From the NCBI GenBank assembly GCA_945837185.1, contig CAMAMZ010000037.1, positions 1 through 15,531 of the forward strand: DNA of 15,531 bases, written 5' to 3'. Below are positions 7,529 through 14,926 of this stretch, piece by piece (position 1 is the stretch's first letter; every line of letters starts with the position of its first letter). This DNA comes from an uncultured Bacteroidales bacterium (GTDB lineage Bacteria > Bacteroidota > Bacteroidia > Bacteroidales > Bacteroidaceae). The position numbers and the translations under genes were made by a program. The notes under the pieces are model-generated. The model was given only the letters and a program-made list of their open reading frames with translations, had not been told where the DNA came from and searched no databases.

Positions 7529-9084
7529 AACATATAATCAATGAGTAGGTAACCATTATAGAGATAAAGCCATCCTGTGAGGATGAGTAGGAACAAGCGT
7601 AAGGGTAGGAGCATACGAGGCGGGCAGTGCCGGAACAGGTAGGCCACAGCTATGGGTATGGCAAACATCCAATGGGCAGACATGATATACACCTCATTGA
7701 TGCCGAAGCCCAAACCAATGTGCAGTGCCATATCGAGTGCCATCCATGACAAGGTAAGCCATAGGAAACGATGGTGTCGGCCACACCAGATACCTATGAG
7801 GAACAGGAGTGCAATGACCGTTTCCACGATGTAGTTGATGGGCCATCGGTAGCTGACAATCATAGGGCGATAACGATAGGTGTCCTGTAGCAGGTAGTCC
7901 GGATGCAACTGGATGGATTCACCGAAGAGGTTCTCTACGACAGATTGCGAGCGTGAGGTGGTAATGTCTGTCCAACGCATGAACTCTCCCTGCATGAGGG
8001 GAGCCCCTTTCCTGACTCTTTGTTTCCTGGCAGTTTTGGGCTTTTCCTGTGTATGAACACCCCCTTCTTGGGTCGTAACAGCTTTTTCTGCTTGCTTAGC
8101 TGTAGCGCTTTCTCCTGCTTTCTTTGCTGTCATGTTTTCTTCCGCGGTCTTAGCCGTGATGCTTTCACTCGCTTGTTTTGTTGTAGCGGTCTTAGCCGTG
8201 ATGTTTTCTACCGTCTGTTTTGTCGTAGCGGTATCACCAGCTTCTTTGGCTTTGAGCAAGGTCGCAGCCTTTGCCTTTTCTCTTGCTTCCTTGGCTTTCC
8301 GTTGTGCCTCATGCCGCAGTTTTTCATGTGGTGCAACGAAATACCGATATTCATAGCGGCAACCCATCCACATGATCAGCGCAGGGAGTATGACGGCCAG
8401 TAGCAGATGTGCCGGACGGAAGAAACTGCGCCCATTGGCAAAGAGACTTGCCATAAACGTCTTCAGACCATTGTTCAGCGAAATGCCGGCTGTGAGCACA
8501 AAGAGGCCTATCGTGGTCCATTTGCCCATAGGCCGATGCTGTTGCAGCAGATTTCCTGTCAGATAGAGGGTGAAGAGCAAGGCGCAGAGCGATAAGATAA
8601 AATGATCGGGCACCATGGCCGACAGCATGATGTAGGCGAAAGAATAAAAGAAGAAGGTAAGGATTGCCGCATCTTGAAAGGGCAGGGCTATCAAGTCGCG
8701 GAAAATGCGAAACAGCCATATAAAGGCATAAAAGGCAGCCGTGATGAGGATGATGGCCATGATGAACTGGGCGCAGTTGATGCCCCATATCGCCATGCAC
8801 AACTGGTTCAACGCATAGGGTAGCCACATGACAAACGACAACAATGGATGGCGATACACATTGTAGCGCGCTTCCCAATCAGAGATGACATAGTAGGAAA
8901 TAGGGTCGAAGCCGGAAATATGGAAATTTCCGACAAACAGGCGCCAGTAGTTATCGGTCAAGGGACTGAACAGACCGTGGTATTTGATAATTGTCAGACT
9001 GTTCAGTGCTGTGATAAGGAGCAAGGCCGCCAAGGCTATCCATCTCTCCTCCTGTCGTAGCTTTATATAGTGAGAGGCTTTCAT
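7522..9084 (-). CDS. Polytopic membrane protein, candidate GT-C-type glycosyltransferase, with low-complexity insert (paralogue 1 of a tandem pair; possibly DUF6080)
   Basis: The 520-residue protein shares its whole framework with the next gene: SGFDPISYYVISDW (57-70), YNVYRHPLL (74-82), VPDHF (158-162), GISLNNGLK (200-208), VENLFGESIQLH (383-394), GFGINEVYIM (459-468). There are about ten membrane segments. Between the two halves (about 254-362) lies a Lys/Ala/Thr/Glu-rich insert with repeats, absent from the paralogue. It is likely a flexible or helical loop, on the cytoplasmic side if the positive-inside rule holds. The start at 9084 is chosen because it forms an ATGA overlap with the GtrA stop and aligns with the paralogue's N-terminus; the frame is open further up to 9156. 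The role is inferred from context (see the paralogue): transfer of a lipid-linked pentose. What is seen is membrane topology and conserved acidic motifs only. Confidence 0.82.
   Translation of the reverse strand: MKASHYIKLRQEERWIALAALLLITALNSLTIIKYHGLFSPLTDNYWRLFVGNFHISGFDPISYYVISDWEARYNVYRHPLLSFVMWLPYALNQLCMAIWGINCAQFIMAIILITAAFYAFIWLFRIFRDLIALPFQDAAILTFFFYSFAYIMLSAMVPDHFILSLCALLFTLYLTGNLLQQHRPMGKWTTIGLFVLTAGISLNNGLKTFMASLFANGRSFFRPAHLLLAVILPALIMWMGCRYEYRYFVAPHEKLRHEAQRKAKEAREKAKAATLLKAKEAGDTATTKQTVENITAKTATTKQASESITAKTAEENMTAKKAGESATAKQAEKAVTTQEGGVHTQEKPKTARKQRVRKGAPLMQGEFMRWTDITTSRSQSVVENLFGESIQLHPDYLLQDTYRYRPMIVSYRWPINYIVETVIALLFLIGIWCGRHHRFLWLTLSWMALDMALHIGLGFGINEVYIMSAHWMFAIPIAVAYLFRHCPPRMLLPLRLFLLILTGWLYLYNGYLLIDYMLC
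8144..8227 (-). repeat. Two tandem 42-bp in-frame repeats within the low-complexity insert of the first paralogue
   Basis: Units at 8144-8185 and 8186-8227 match at 35 of 42 bases. In protein they correspond to 14-residue units, TATTKQTVENITAK and TATTKQASESITAK (residues 285-298 and 299-312). Weaker related copies flank them on both sides (residues about 313-336). As the unit is a multiple of three, gain or loss of copies would change loop length without breaking the frame. Confidence 0.85.
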
Positions 9085-9479
9085 CGTTTTAGGAAATATC
9101 TTACAAGCAAAAAATTGATGGGCACGCAGATGGCAAACATAGGAATAGGTGCCCATTGTTTGCTGATGCCCATGGCAATGGCAGCATTGAGTGTGCCCAT
9201 TTGTAGCACATAGTTGATGGTATGCGATAGGGCAAAGCCCAGGCCACGACGGGCATTGGCGTCAACCCTAAACGTATAATGCGTAGAGGCGTAGAAGTTA
9301 TAGGCAAAGCTCAGGGCATAGGCGATGGTCATGGCAGGCGTGGGCGATATGATTTTCAAGAGCCACCAATATGCCAGATACTGAATAACTGTGGCACTGC
9401 CGCCTACGAGGCCGAACCTCAGTACCTCACCCCATCCCTTGTGCCTATCGGAAAGGTTTGTAGAATCCTTCATCGGCAT
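9081..9479 (-). CDS. GtrA-family small membrane protein, probable polyprenyl-linked sugar flippase or partner
   Basis: The 132-residue product has four hydrophobic segments and the features of the GtrA family: RFGLVGGSAT (21-30) in the first helix, NFYASTHYTF (61-70) at the second and PINFLLVRYFL (120-130) at the end. GtrA proteins are linked to moving polyprenyl-phosphate sugars across the inner membrane, as in O-antigen glucosylation; in mycobacteria a GtrA-like protein works with decaprenyl-phosphate arabinose. Here it sits directly behind the UbiA and HAD genes. Its start (ATG at 9479, or the third residue at 9473) lies inside the 3' end of the HAD gene, and its stop shares ATGA with the next gene, so translation is probably coupled on both sides. 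Confidence 0.9.
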   Translation of the reverse strand: MPMKDSTNLSDRHKGWGEVLRFGLVGGSATVIQYLAYWWLLKIISPTPAMTIAYALSFAYNFYASTHYTFRVDANARRGLGFALSHTINYVLQMGTLNAAIAMGISKQWAPIPMFAICVPINFLLVRYFLKR

Positions 9480-10047
9480 AGTTCAACAGTGGTTGGTCGC
9501 CTTGGCTGTCGCCATAGGCAAAGAGTTTATATTGGGTTCTATCGGGAAAGCGTTCCGTCAGTCGTCGCACCTTTTCCGCACCGTAGCAGTTGGGCGAGGT
9601 GAAACGCCCTGTTACGGTGCCATGCACAATTTCTATTTGCGTGCCGAGGATGCAGGGTCTACAGGCACTGTCTTTATAGGCGTCGAAGAAAGGAGCTACC
9701 CAAAGGTCCACACTGGCACTGACAATGACAATCTGTTCCCCTTGCTTTGCCAAGCGATCCAGTTCAGCTTTCGCTTGCGGACGGAGCAGGTTGTGCCGTT
9801 CCTCGGCAAACCTTTGGCATGTGTCCAGAAAGGTCGTTTCGCTCCATCCTTGAAAGAAATGGGCAAAGATACGTTGTTTGGCCTTTCCATTAGGATAAAA
9901 GCCCATTTTCATCAGGATTAACAGTGGTGCGTGGCGCAAAAAGCCAATGATAAAAGCCTTGGTGCCACAGGCATAACGGATGAAAGCCAACAAGGTGTCG
10001 TGGGTGGTCAGCGTTCCGTCGAAATCGAAAGCATAAAGCCGTTTCAT
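9445..10047 (-). CDS. HAD-superfamily IB hydrolase, candidate polyprenyl-phosphoryl-5-phosphoribose phosphatase
   Basis: The 200-residue protein has all four HAD motifs: DFDGT (8-12) with Asp8 as nucleophile and Asp10 as acid/base, IVSAS (108-112) with Ser110, Lys159 in GAEKV, and GDSQGD (179-184). The fold is the phosphoserine-phosphatase-like class IB. The start at 10047 is supported by an ATGA overlap with the UbiA stop and by the usual short lead to motif I; an upstream ATG at 10083 exists in the same frame. HAD domains are found fused or adjacent to UbiA-type phosphoribosyltransferases, so the likely job is removal of the 5-phosphate from the lipid-linked phosphoribose, as the PAP2-type phosphatase does in mycobacteria. 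The HAD assignment is firm; the substrate is inferred from neighbours. Its 3' end overlaps the GtrA start by 35 bp. Confidence 0.9.
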   Translation of the reverse strand: MKRLYAFDFDGTLTTHDTLLAFIRYACGTKAFIIGFLRHAPLLILMKMGFYPNGKAKQRIFAHFFQGWSETTFLDTCQRFAEERHNLLRPQAKAELDRLAKQGEQIVIVSASVDLWVAPFFDAYKDSACRPCILGTQIEIVHGTVTGRFTSPNCYGAEKVRRLTERFPDRTQYKLFAYGDSQGDQPLLNYADEGFYKPFR

Positions 10048-10928
10048 GCGATATAGATGATAATCAGGAAGGTGATGAGCCATGCCAGAACAATCAGCTG
10101 AATCACCCTATCTTTAAGAATCACTTTGGTGGGGTCGCCACTCTCCTTATCTACCACGGCAATCTGTATATACCGCAACAAACCCACCAAAACGTAGATG
10201 GAGGTGAGATACAGATAATCGGTGTGGAAGTTCTGTATGGTTTCGGGCGATACCGTATACATGATATAGCACACGAGCATGACCGAACCCGTAACGGTGA
10301 TGGCCTGGTTGATGAAGGTGAGGTTATAACGAATGGTATTCTTGCGAGGGGCAATGCCCGTAGCATCCATGCGCAGCACGTCATCGCGCCTTTTGGCAAA
10401 ACTCAGGAAAAGGGTCAGCAGGAACGTCATCAGCACTAACCATTTGCTCAGCACAATCTCTGTGGCCATACCTCCTGCCAGGATGCGCAAAACGAAGCCG
10501 AAGGCCACGATGCACACATCTATGATAGCGCTGTCTTTCAGCCGGGTGCAGTAGGCTATGTTCAGTACGACATAGAACAGCAGGATTCCGCCAACCTTCA
10601 AACCATGACAGGGTAAGCATAGTATGCAACCAAATCCCAGGAGCAACATCAAGCCCATCAGCCTATAGCCCTCTTTTACCGTTACTTCGCCCGAGGCAAT
10701 AGGACGGTTGCGTTTCACAGGGTGCATACGGTCGGCTTCAACGTCTGCAATGTCGTTCAGACAATAGATTCCTGAGGCGGCAAAGCAGAAAGCGCAGAAG
10801 GTGATGAAAGCGGCAAGGAGCGCCTCGCCATGTGTGAAAGCCCCACCGAAGAACGGTGGTATGAAAACGAAGAAGTTCTTCACCCATTGGCGCACACGGA
10901 TGATGCGTAAGATAGCTTTTATATGCAT
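10044..10928 (-). CDS. UbiA-family polyprenyl-phosphate phosphoribosyltransferase (DPPR-synthase type)
   Basis: This 294-residue protein has eight or nine membrane segments and the two Asp-rich UbiA motifs: NDIADVEAD (58-66), followed by RMHPVKRNRPIASG (67-80), and YCTRLKDSAIIDV (126-138). The HPVKRNRPIASG continuation and the later FVLRILAGG segment are typical of the subgroup that moves 5-phosphoribose from PRPP to a polyprenyl phosphate (mycobacterial DPPR synthase, Rv3806c type), rather than of ubiquinone or menaquinone enzymes. The product would be a lipid-linked phosphoribose facing the cytoplasm. I chose the ATG at 10928, five bases after the preceding stop; an in-frame ATG at 10964 would overlap that gene by 31 bp. 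The stop overlaps the HAD start as ATGA, a strong sign the two act together. Confidence 0.9.
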   Translation of the reverse strand: MHIKAILRIIRVRQWVKNFFVFIPPFFGGAFTHGEALLAAFITFCAFCFAASGIYCLNDIADVEADRMHPVKRNRPIASGEVTVKEGYRLMGLMLLLGFGCILCLPCHGLKVGGILLFYVVLNIAYCTRLKDSAIIDVCIVAFGFVLRILAGGMATEIVLSKWLVLMTFLLTLFLSFAKRRDDVLRMDATGIAPRKNTIRYNLTFINQAITVTGSVMLVCYIMYTVSPETIQNFHTDYLYLTSIYVLVGLLRYIQIAVVDKESGDPTKVILKDRVIQLIVLAWLITFLIIIYIA

Positions 10929-10933
10929 GGTGT

Positions 10934-11929
10934 TCAGGATTTTGTTGTTTGACGGATGAGCCATTCCAGCAGTTTGTGCAATATCCAGGCCGCGGGGAGC
11001 GTAAGGGCAAGACAGGTGAGGGCCTTAGGCCAGTAGCTCCATCCCCAGCGTTCTATATGAACCAGAATGAAATGGCAGTGCAAGAGATAAATTTCCAGAC
11101 TGATGCCTCCTATCCAGGTCAACAGCGCTGTGAGGCGGATGGGTGCAGAGGAGAGCAGCCGTGCCGTGAGGATGACAAACGAAATGGTGAGTGGAATATA
11201 CAGCATTCGCTCTATGAAGAGCGGGAAACGGCCGTGCAGTGTTTGTTCCATCCAGATGCAGGTGGTTAGACTTGTAAGGAGCAGGAGGAATAGGAATGTA
11301 TAGGTGGCACCATCTATGCGCTTGTTGTCCTTGAGCAGGTTGCCCATGCCTATGCCGATAAGGAAGATGGGCACACGACTCCAGAAAATCTCGATGTGTC
11401 CGATTGCGTCATGAAGCGGGCGCACATATTGAATTGCTACGCACATAACGATCATCAAGAGGGGTGACCAACGGAAAACGGGCCATCGTGTGATACAAGT
11501 CATGTAGCAAGGAGCTACTACATACAAGGCCATGGTGGCGGGGATATACCAGAAGGTCAGTTCATCATGGAGCCAGAAATCCCAGTTGATGGTAATGTCG
11601 CCTATCAGGTCGGGGATGCTCGACGAGAACCTTTGCGCCCCTAAGTAATCCGGCAGATAAAAGGCGGTGGCTACCAAGAGCCACGCAGGGAAGATGCGCA
11701 GCAGGCGACGTTGGTAGAAATGCACTGCAGAAGGGTTCTTGGTCCAGGCATACCAAAGACCTATGCCGCTGAGCAGAAAGAAGATGTCTACTCCTACATT
11801 GCCCATGCGCTTCACGCCAAAGAAAGGATCGGTGCGCGACAATCCAACGTGGAAAAGCACAATCAGGAGGATGGCTATGCCCATCAGGGCGCCACGGTAG
11901 CGGGATATCTGTTGCAAATCGCCATTCAT
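10934..11929 (-). CDS. Acyltransferase-3 family membrane protein (first-listed of two)
   Basis: The 331-residue product has about ten membrane segments and the usual marks of the acyltransferase-3 family: a likely catalytic His27 in the first helix (LIVLFHVG), VDIFFLLSGIGL at the third motif, and the basic FYQRRLLRIFPAW stretch. Family members move acetyl or other short acyl groups onto sugars of lipopolysaccharide, capsule or other surface glycans across the inner membrane. Nothing in the sequence identifies the donor or acceptor. The gene follows a second member of the family with a 43-bp gap and precedes the UbiA gene by five bases, so acylation of the same pentose-containing glycan is possible. 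The two acyltransferases are only distantly alike, so this is not a recent duplication. Confidence 0.88.
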   Translation of the reverse strand: MNGDLQQISRYRGALMGIAILLIVLFHVGLSRTDPFFGVKRMGNVGVDIFFLLSGIGLWYAWTKNPSAVHFYQRRLLRIFPAWLLVATAFYLPDYLGAQRFSSSIPDLIGDITINWDFWLHDELTFWYIPATMALYVVAPCYMTCITRWPVFRWSPLLMIVMCVAIQYVRPLHDAIGHIEIFWSRVPIFLIGIGMGNLLKDNKRIDGATYTFLFLLLLTSLTTCIWMEQTLHGRFPLFIERMLYIPLTISFVILTARLLSSAPIRLTALLTWIGGISLEIYLLHCHFILVHIERWGWSYWPKALTCLALTLPAAWILHKLLEWLIRQTTKS

Positions 11930-11972
11930 AGTTTACACCTTATTATATATATAGTAGCTTATTGATGCCCCA
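11930..11972 (-). other. 43-bp AT-rich gap within the minus-strand cluster
   Basis: This is the longest break in the nine-gene cluster. It contains an alternating TA run (about 11941-11953) just upstream of the acyltransferase start at 11929. There is no TAnnTTTG element and no hairpin with a U-tract, so neither an internal promoter nor a terminator can be supported. The sequence is distinctly more AT-rich than the genes on either side. Confidence 0.5.
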
Positions 11973-13049
11973 TTAACCCATGCCGGGTGAGGGTATTCTC
12001 CTCATCACTTCCCTAAACAGCCACGCCACGCATATCGAGGCGATGATGTAGAGCAGGAGTCCGGTATAGATATCTCCTTGTCGGCTGATGGGAATAAACA
12101 CCTTGCGCAGGATAGGATGGCAGACGAAGAGAGCAGCTGAAATGTCGCCCATCCATGCCAGACGTTCGTTGATGGCATGCAAATGGCAGGTGCCCGTCAA
12201 GGCTTTTACCACGCATACGCCTGCCACACATACCCAAAGGGGTACCAGCGTCCACAAGATGGAATGAAGGCTACAGAGCCAGATGCCGCACACCGTGAGC
12301 AGTGTGCCTGCCCACCAGGTAGCCGTATTTGGAACCGCTGTCGGCATCCCCCGTTTTATCCATCGGGCATACAACAGTCCTAAACCAAAAGGCAACATGC
12401 CCCCCATAAAGTTGTAGCGGTAGCGGTTGAGGCTTTCGCCCTCAGGGGCCATCAGCCATTGTATGGCCGTAAACAAAATGATCCACACCACGACCGTGCT
12501 CCCTTTGCAACGATGCAGGAACAGTCTGTAAACGATATAAAGCTGTAGCATCAAACCGAAGAACCAATATGGGCCGGGCCATATCTGCCTATCGGGGTCG
12601 GGCAGCAGATTGTTGAGCATGGTGAGCTGGGCCAAAAGCTGTATTACGTTGTAATGCCAGCGTCCTGGTGTAATGGCATCGATGAAGGTAAAGGCCACGA
12701 ATCCAACTATCATCATCTTGAAAAGTTTCAGATAATGATAGCGCGTCCATTTCCAGACAGATGGCGTGGGCATGGCATCTTGCTCATATTTCATAACCAG
12801 TCCGTAAGCGCTGAGAAATAAGAAGACAGGCACACCATAATGTCCGAAAAATGAGAGCAGGTGAATGGGCAGGTTCCCATCGGGGTGTAGTGTCACTTGG
12901 AGCAGGCCATCCACATGATGTTGGGTGTAGGTATATTCGTTTTCCTTCACGATGGGTGCCAGCCAGTGACAGAAATTATGGAGGAAGATGCCAATGATGG
13001 CAAGTCCCCTGAGCATATTGCATTCGTGGCGTGAAAGGGCGTAATCCAT
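11973..13049 (-). CDS. Acyltransferase-3 family membrane protein (second-listed of two)
   Basis: The 358-residue protein has a family-typical opening (LRGLAIIGIFLHNFCHW, residues 13-29) with His24 as the likely catalytic residue, a GVPVFLFLSAYGL helix, a basic RYHYLKLFK stretch and about ten membrane segments in all. It is a plausible O-acyltransferase for an envelope glycan. The outer loop after the first helix is longer than in its neighbour and rich in His, Tyr and acidic residues. The start at 13049 lies six bases past the stop of the EptA-like gene, so the two are almost certainly co-transcribed. The substrate is unknown. Confidence 0.87.
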   Translation of the reverse strand: MDYALSRHECNMLRGLAIIGIFLHNFCHWLAPIVKENEYTYTQHHVDGLLQVTLHPDGNLPIHLLSFFGHYGVPVFLFLSAYGLVMKYEQDAMPTPSVWKWTRYHYLKLFKMMIVGFVAFTFIDAITPGRWHYNVIQLLAQLTMLNNLLPDPDRQIWPGPYWFFGLMLQLYIVYRLFLHRCKGSTVVVWIILFTAIQWLMAPEGESLNRYRYNFMGGMLPFGLGLLYARWIKRGMPTAVPNTATWWAGTLLTVCGIWLCSLHSILWTLVPLWVCVAGVCVVKALTGTCHLHAINERLAWMGDISAALFVCHPILRKVFIPISRQGDIYTGLLLYIIASICVAWLFREVMRRIPSPGMG

Positions 13050-13055
13050 AGGCTT

Positions 13056-14918
13056 CTATTCTTGTTGGGTGGCATCGTCCCGCAATGCGTCGTAGTCAGC
13101 TGTGCCTTTGAGCAAACGCGGGCGGTGCATGTCGTAGGAATCACTGAGAATGTTATACTCCTCCCGGTAGTCAGGCGATGAGATGCCTGCCAAGTACAAG
13201 AGTAAGTGAGGGATAGCGTCGAGCATGTAAGGACGATCCTTGGCCGCAACAATCTCCCGGAATATTTCAGGATGGCGCACCGCATAGGGATGGGAGCAGT
13301 AAATCCAGAACGGAATCTCAAATTCATATTTCGCCAAAGGATAGTCGATATGTGCGGCATGGTTGCGACATACAATGCCACGCTGCTCCTCGTAACACTC
13401 CTCTCCATGGTCGGGCATGTAAATCACAATGGCCTCTTCCTTGTCAAAACGTTGGCATATCTGGTCTACGATAGAGTCGTTATACAGTACGGCATTATCG
13501 TATTGGCTGATAGCCTTCCGTTTTCTGGCAGAGAGCTCGGGACGCAGCTGCTCATAATCGCTTGCATAGAATTTCGTACGGTTGGCAGGATAGCGTGACT
13601 GGTACGAAACGTGTTGACCCAAAAGATGGAAAATGATGAGATTCCCTTTCTGTCCTTGTCTCAGCACACCCTGCTCATGAATCTTGTCGTAGTCTTTAAG
13701 CAGACCGCTGTCATAACGGTGCACTTCTGTGTTGCGTGTGTCGAACTGTGCTGCACTCAAGATGGGGTTGTTTAAGAAGAAACCACCACTGAAATCGTAT
13801 ACAGCCTCTTTGGCTTTGGGTAGGAATTGGTTGGTAAGGAAGGTGACGTGGTAGCCTGCCTTCCTGAACACCTCTGGAAAGAGTGGGGCATCGCTCCAGT
13901 CACCGGGTTCTCCCATCGTGTGTAATGAAAAGACATTCTTAAATACAAAACTTGTCAGGTTCCAGGGCGTTACCACATCAGTGAACTTAACCAACAGTCC
14001 TGTCTTTTCCCTTGCTTGCTGGCGGGGGGTGGTGGGCATAGGATAGCCATACAATGCCGCATGGTGCCTACTGTAGCTTTCTCCGATAATCAGTACGATG
14101 GTAGGAGAGCGAAAAGCACAACTGTCGACACGCACGTTGTCGATGCCTGCAATCAAATGGTCTATTTGCTTGGCAGCAAGATGGTTGGCATAGATACTGA
14201 ACGAGAGGCGCCAAGGTGCCGTATAGAGGACGGCATGCTGGTGGTTGGTGAGCTCATGCTCCACTTCACCGATGTTCTTGCCGGAAAGGAGCCGTATCAA
14301 CCCACGTTTGTTGGGAATGCCGCATCCTGCTCCTATGATGAAGAGCGCTAAGGCTATCCATCCCACCTGACTCATCAGGCGCCTTGATGAGATGTGTGCT
14401 TTGAAAATAGACAGCCATAGCATCCACCGCGCATGCTGCACATAGCCATACCATCTTTTGCGCGTGGCAAGCAAGATATGGACGAGCATAAGCAGAAGGA
14501 TGCAGCTCAATGGTGAGGTGAGTGCTTCCGCTGACAGGAAGTTGCGGATAAACTCACCCGCCTCGCGTGAATCTGTTTCTCCTACCAGTAATAGCATGGT
14601 AGGGGTGAGTGTCGATTGGAATTTCCAAAAACAATACACGTCAACGAGCGTGATACTGTAGCACAACACATAGCCTGTTCTGCGCAATGCCGCACGTAGC
14701 TTTGGAGGAAGCAGGGTAAGCACCACACACCACACATATAAATCAGCAAACACCTCCCAAAATAAGTTGGCATAGAGATGGCTCCCTCGGGTGGCAGGCA
14801 GCGTGAGCCATTCGCCCAAGATGGTCAGCGCAAACAGCATGAGGAAACAGAGACCGTTGGCGCGGAACGGACGGAAGAGGAACAAGCCTCCCTTGTAAAG
14901 CAGATGCAATATTTTCAT
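13056..14918 (-). CDS. EptA-like phosphoethanolamine transferase (membrane-anchored sulfatase fold)
   Basis: The 620-residue protein has about five N-terminal membrane helices (within residues 20-200) and a periplasmic alkaline-phosphatase/sulfatase-type domain from about 270. Visible active-site parts are IIGES with Glu280, the nucleophile region PWNLTSF with Thr322, GQH with His435, MPDHGEE with Asp503 and His504, and His520. This arrangement fits enzymes that move phosphoethanolamine from phosphatidylethanolamine to lipid A or other glycans; phosphoglycerol transfer is a less likely alternative. The start at 14918 is chosen because it sits directly before the first membrane helix and eight bases after the nadD stop; the frame stays open to 15152 but that part lies within nadD and is not membrane-like. 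If it acts on lipid A it would affect cationic peptide resistance; its place in a sugar cluster makes another acceptor possible. Confidence 0.9.
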   Translation of the reverse strand: MKILHLLYKGGLFLFRPFRANGLCFLMLFALTILGEWLTLPATRGSHLYANLFWEVFADLYVWCVVLTLLPPKLRAALRRTGYVLCYSITLVDVYCFWKFQSTLTPTMLLLVGETDSREAGEFIRNFLSAEALTSPLSCILLLMLVHILLATRKRWYGYVQHARWMLWLSIFKAHISSRRLMSQVGWIALALFIIGAGCGIPNKRGLIRLLSGKNIGEVEHELTNHQHAVLYTAPWRLSFSIYANHLAAKQIDHLIAGIDNVRVDSCAFRSPTIVLIIGESYSRHHAALYGYPMPTTPRQQAREKTGLLVKFTDVVTPWNLTSFVFKNVFSLHTMGEPGDWSDAPLFPEVFRKAGYHVTFLTNQFLPKAKEAVYDFSGGFFLNNPILSAAQFDTRNTEVHRYDSGLLKDYDKIHEQGVLRQGQKGNLIIFHLLGQHVSYQSRYPANRTKFYASDYEQLRPELSARKRKAISQYDNAVLYNDSIVDQICQRFDKEEAIVIYMPDHGEECYEEQRGIVCRNHAAHIDYPLAKYEFEIPFWIYCSHPYAVRHPEIFREIVAAKDRPYMLDAIPHLLLYLAGISSPDYREEYNILSDSYDMHRPRLLKGTADYDALRDDATQQE

Positions 14919-14926
14919 GCTGGCAT

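Noticed and set aside
8144..8227. Tandem repeats as a CRISPR array
   Set aside because: The 42-bp units are directly adjacent without spacers, lie in frame inside a coding region and have diverged from each other.
9085..9156. Upstream extension of the first paralogue
   Set aside because: The paralogue alignment and the ATGA overlap with the GtrA stop both support the start at 9084.
11941..11953. Alternating TA run as a -7 promoter element
   Set aside because: It has no TTTG part and no -33 TTTG at the right distance, so it does not fit the consensus of this phylum.
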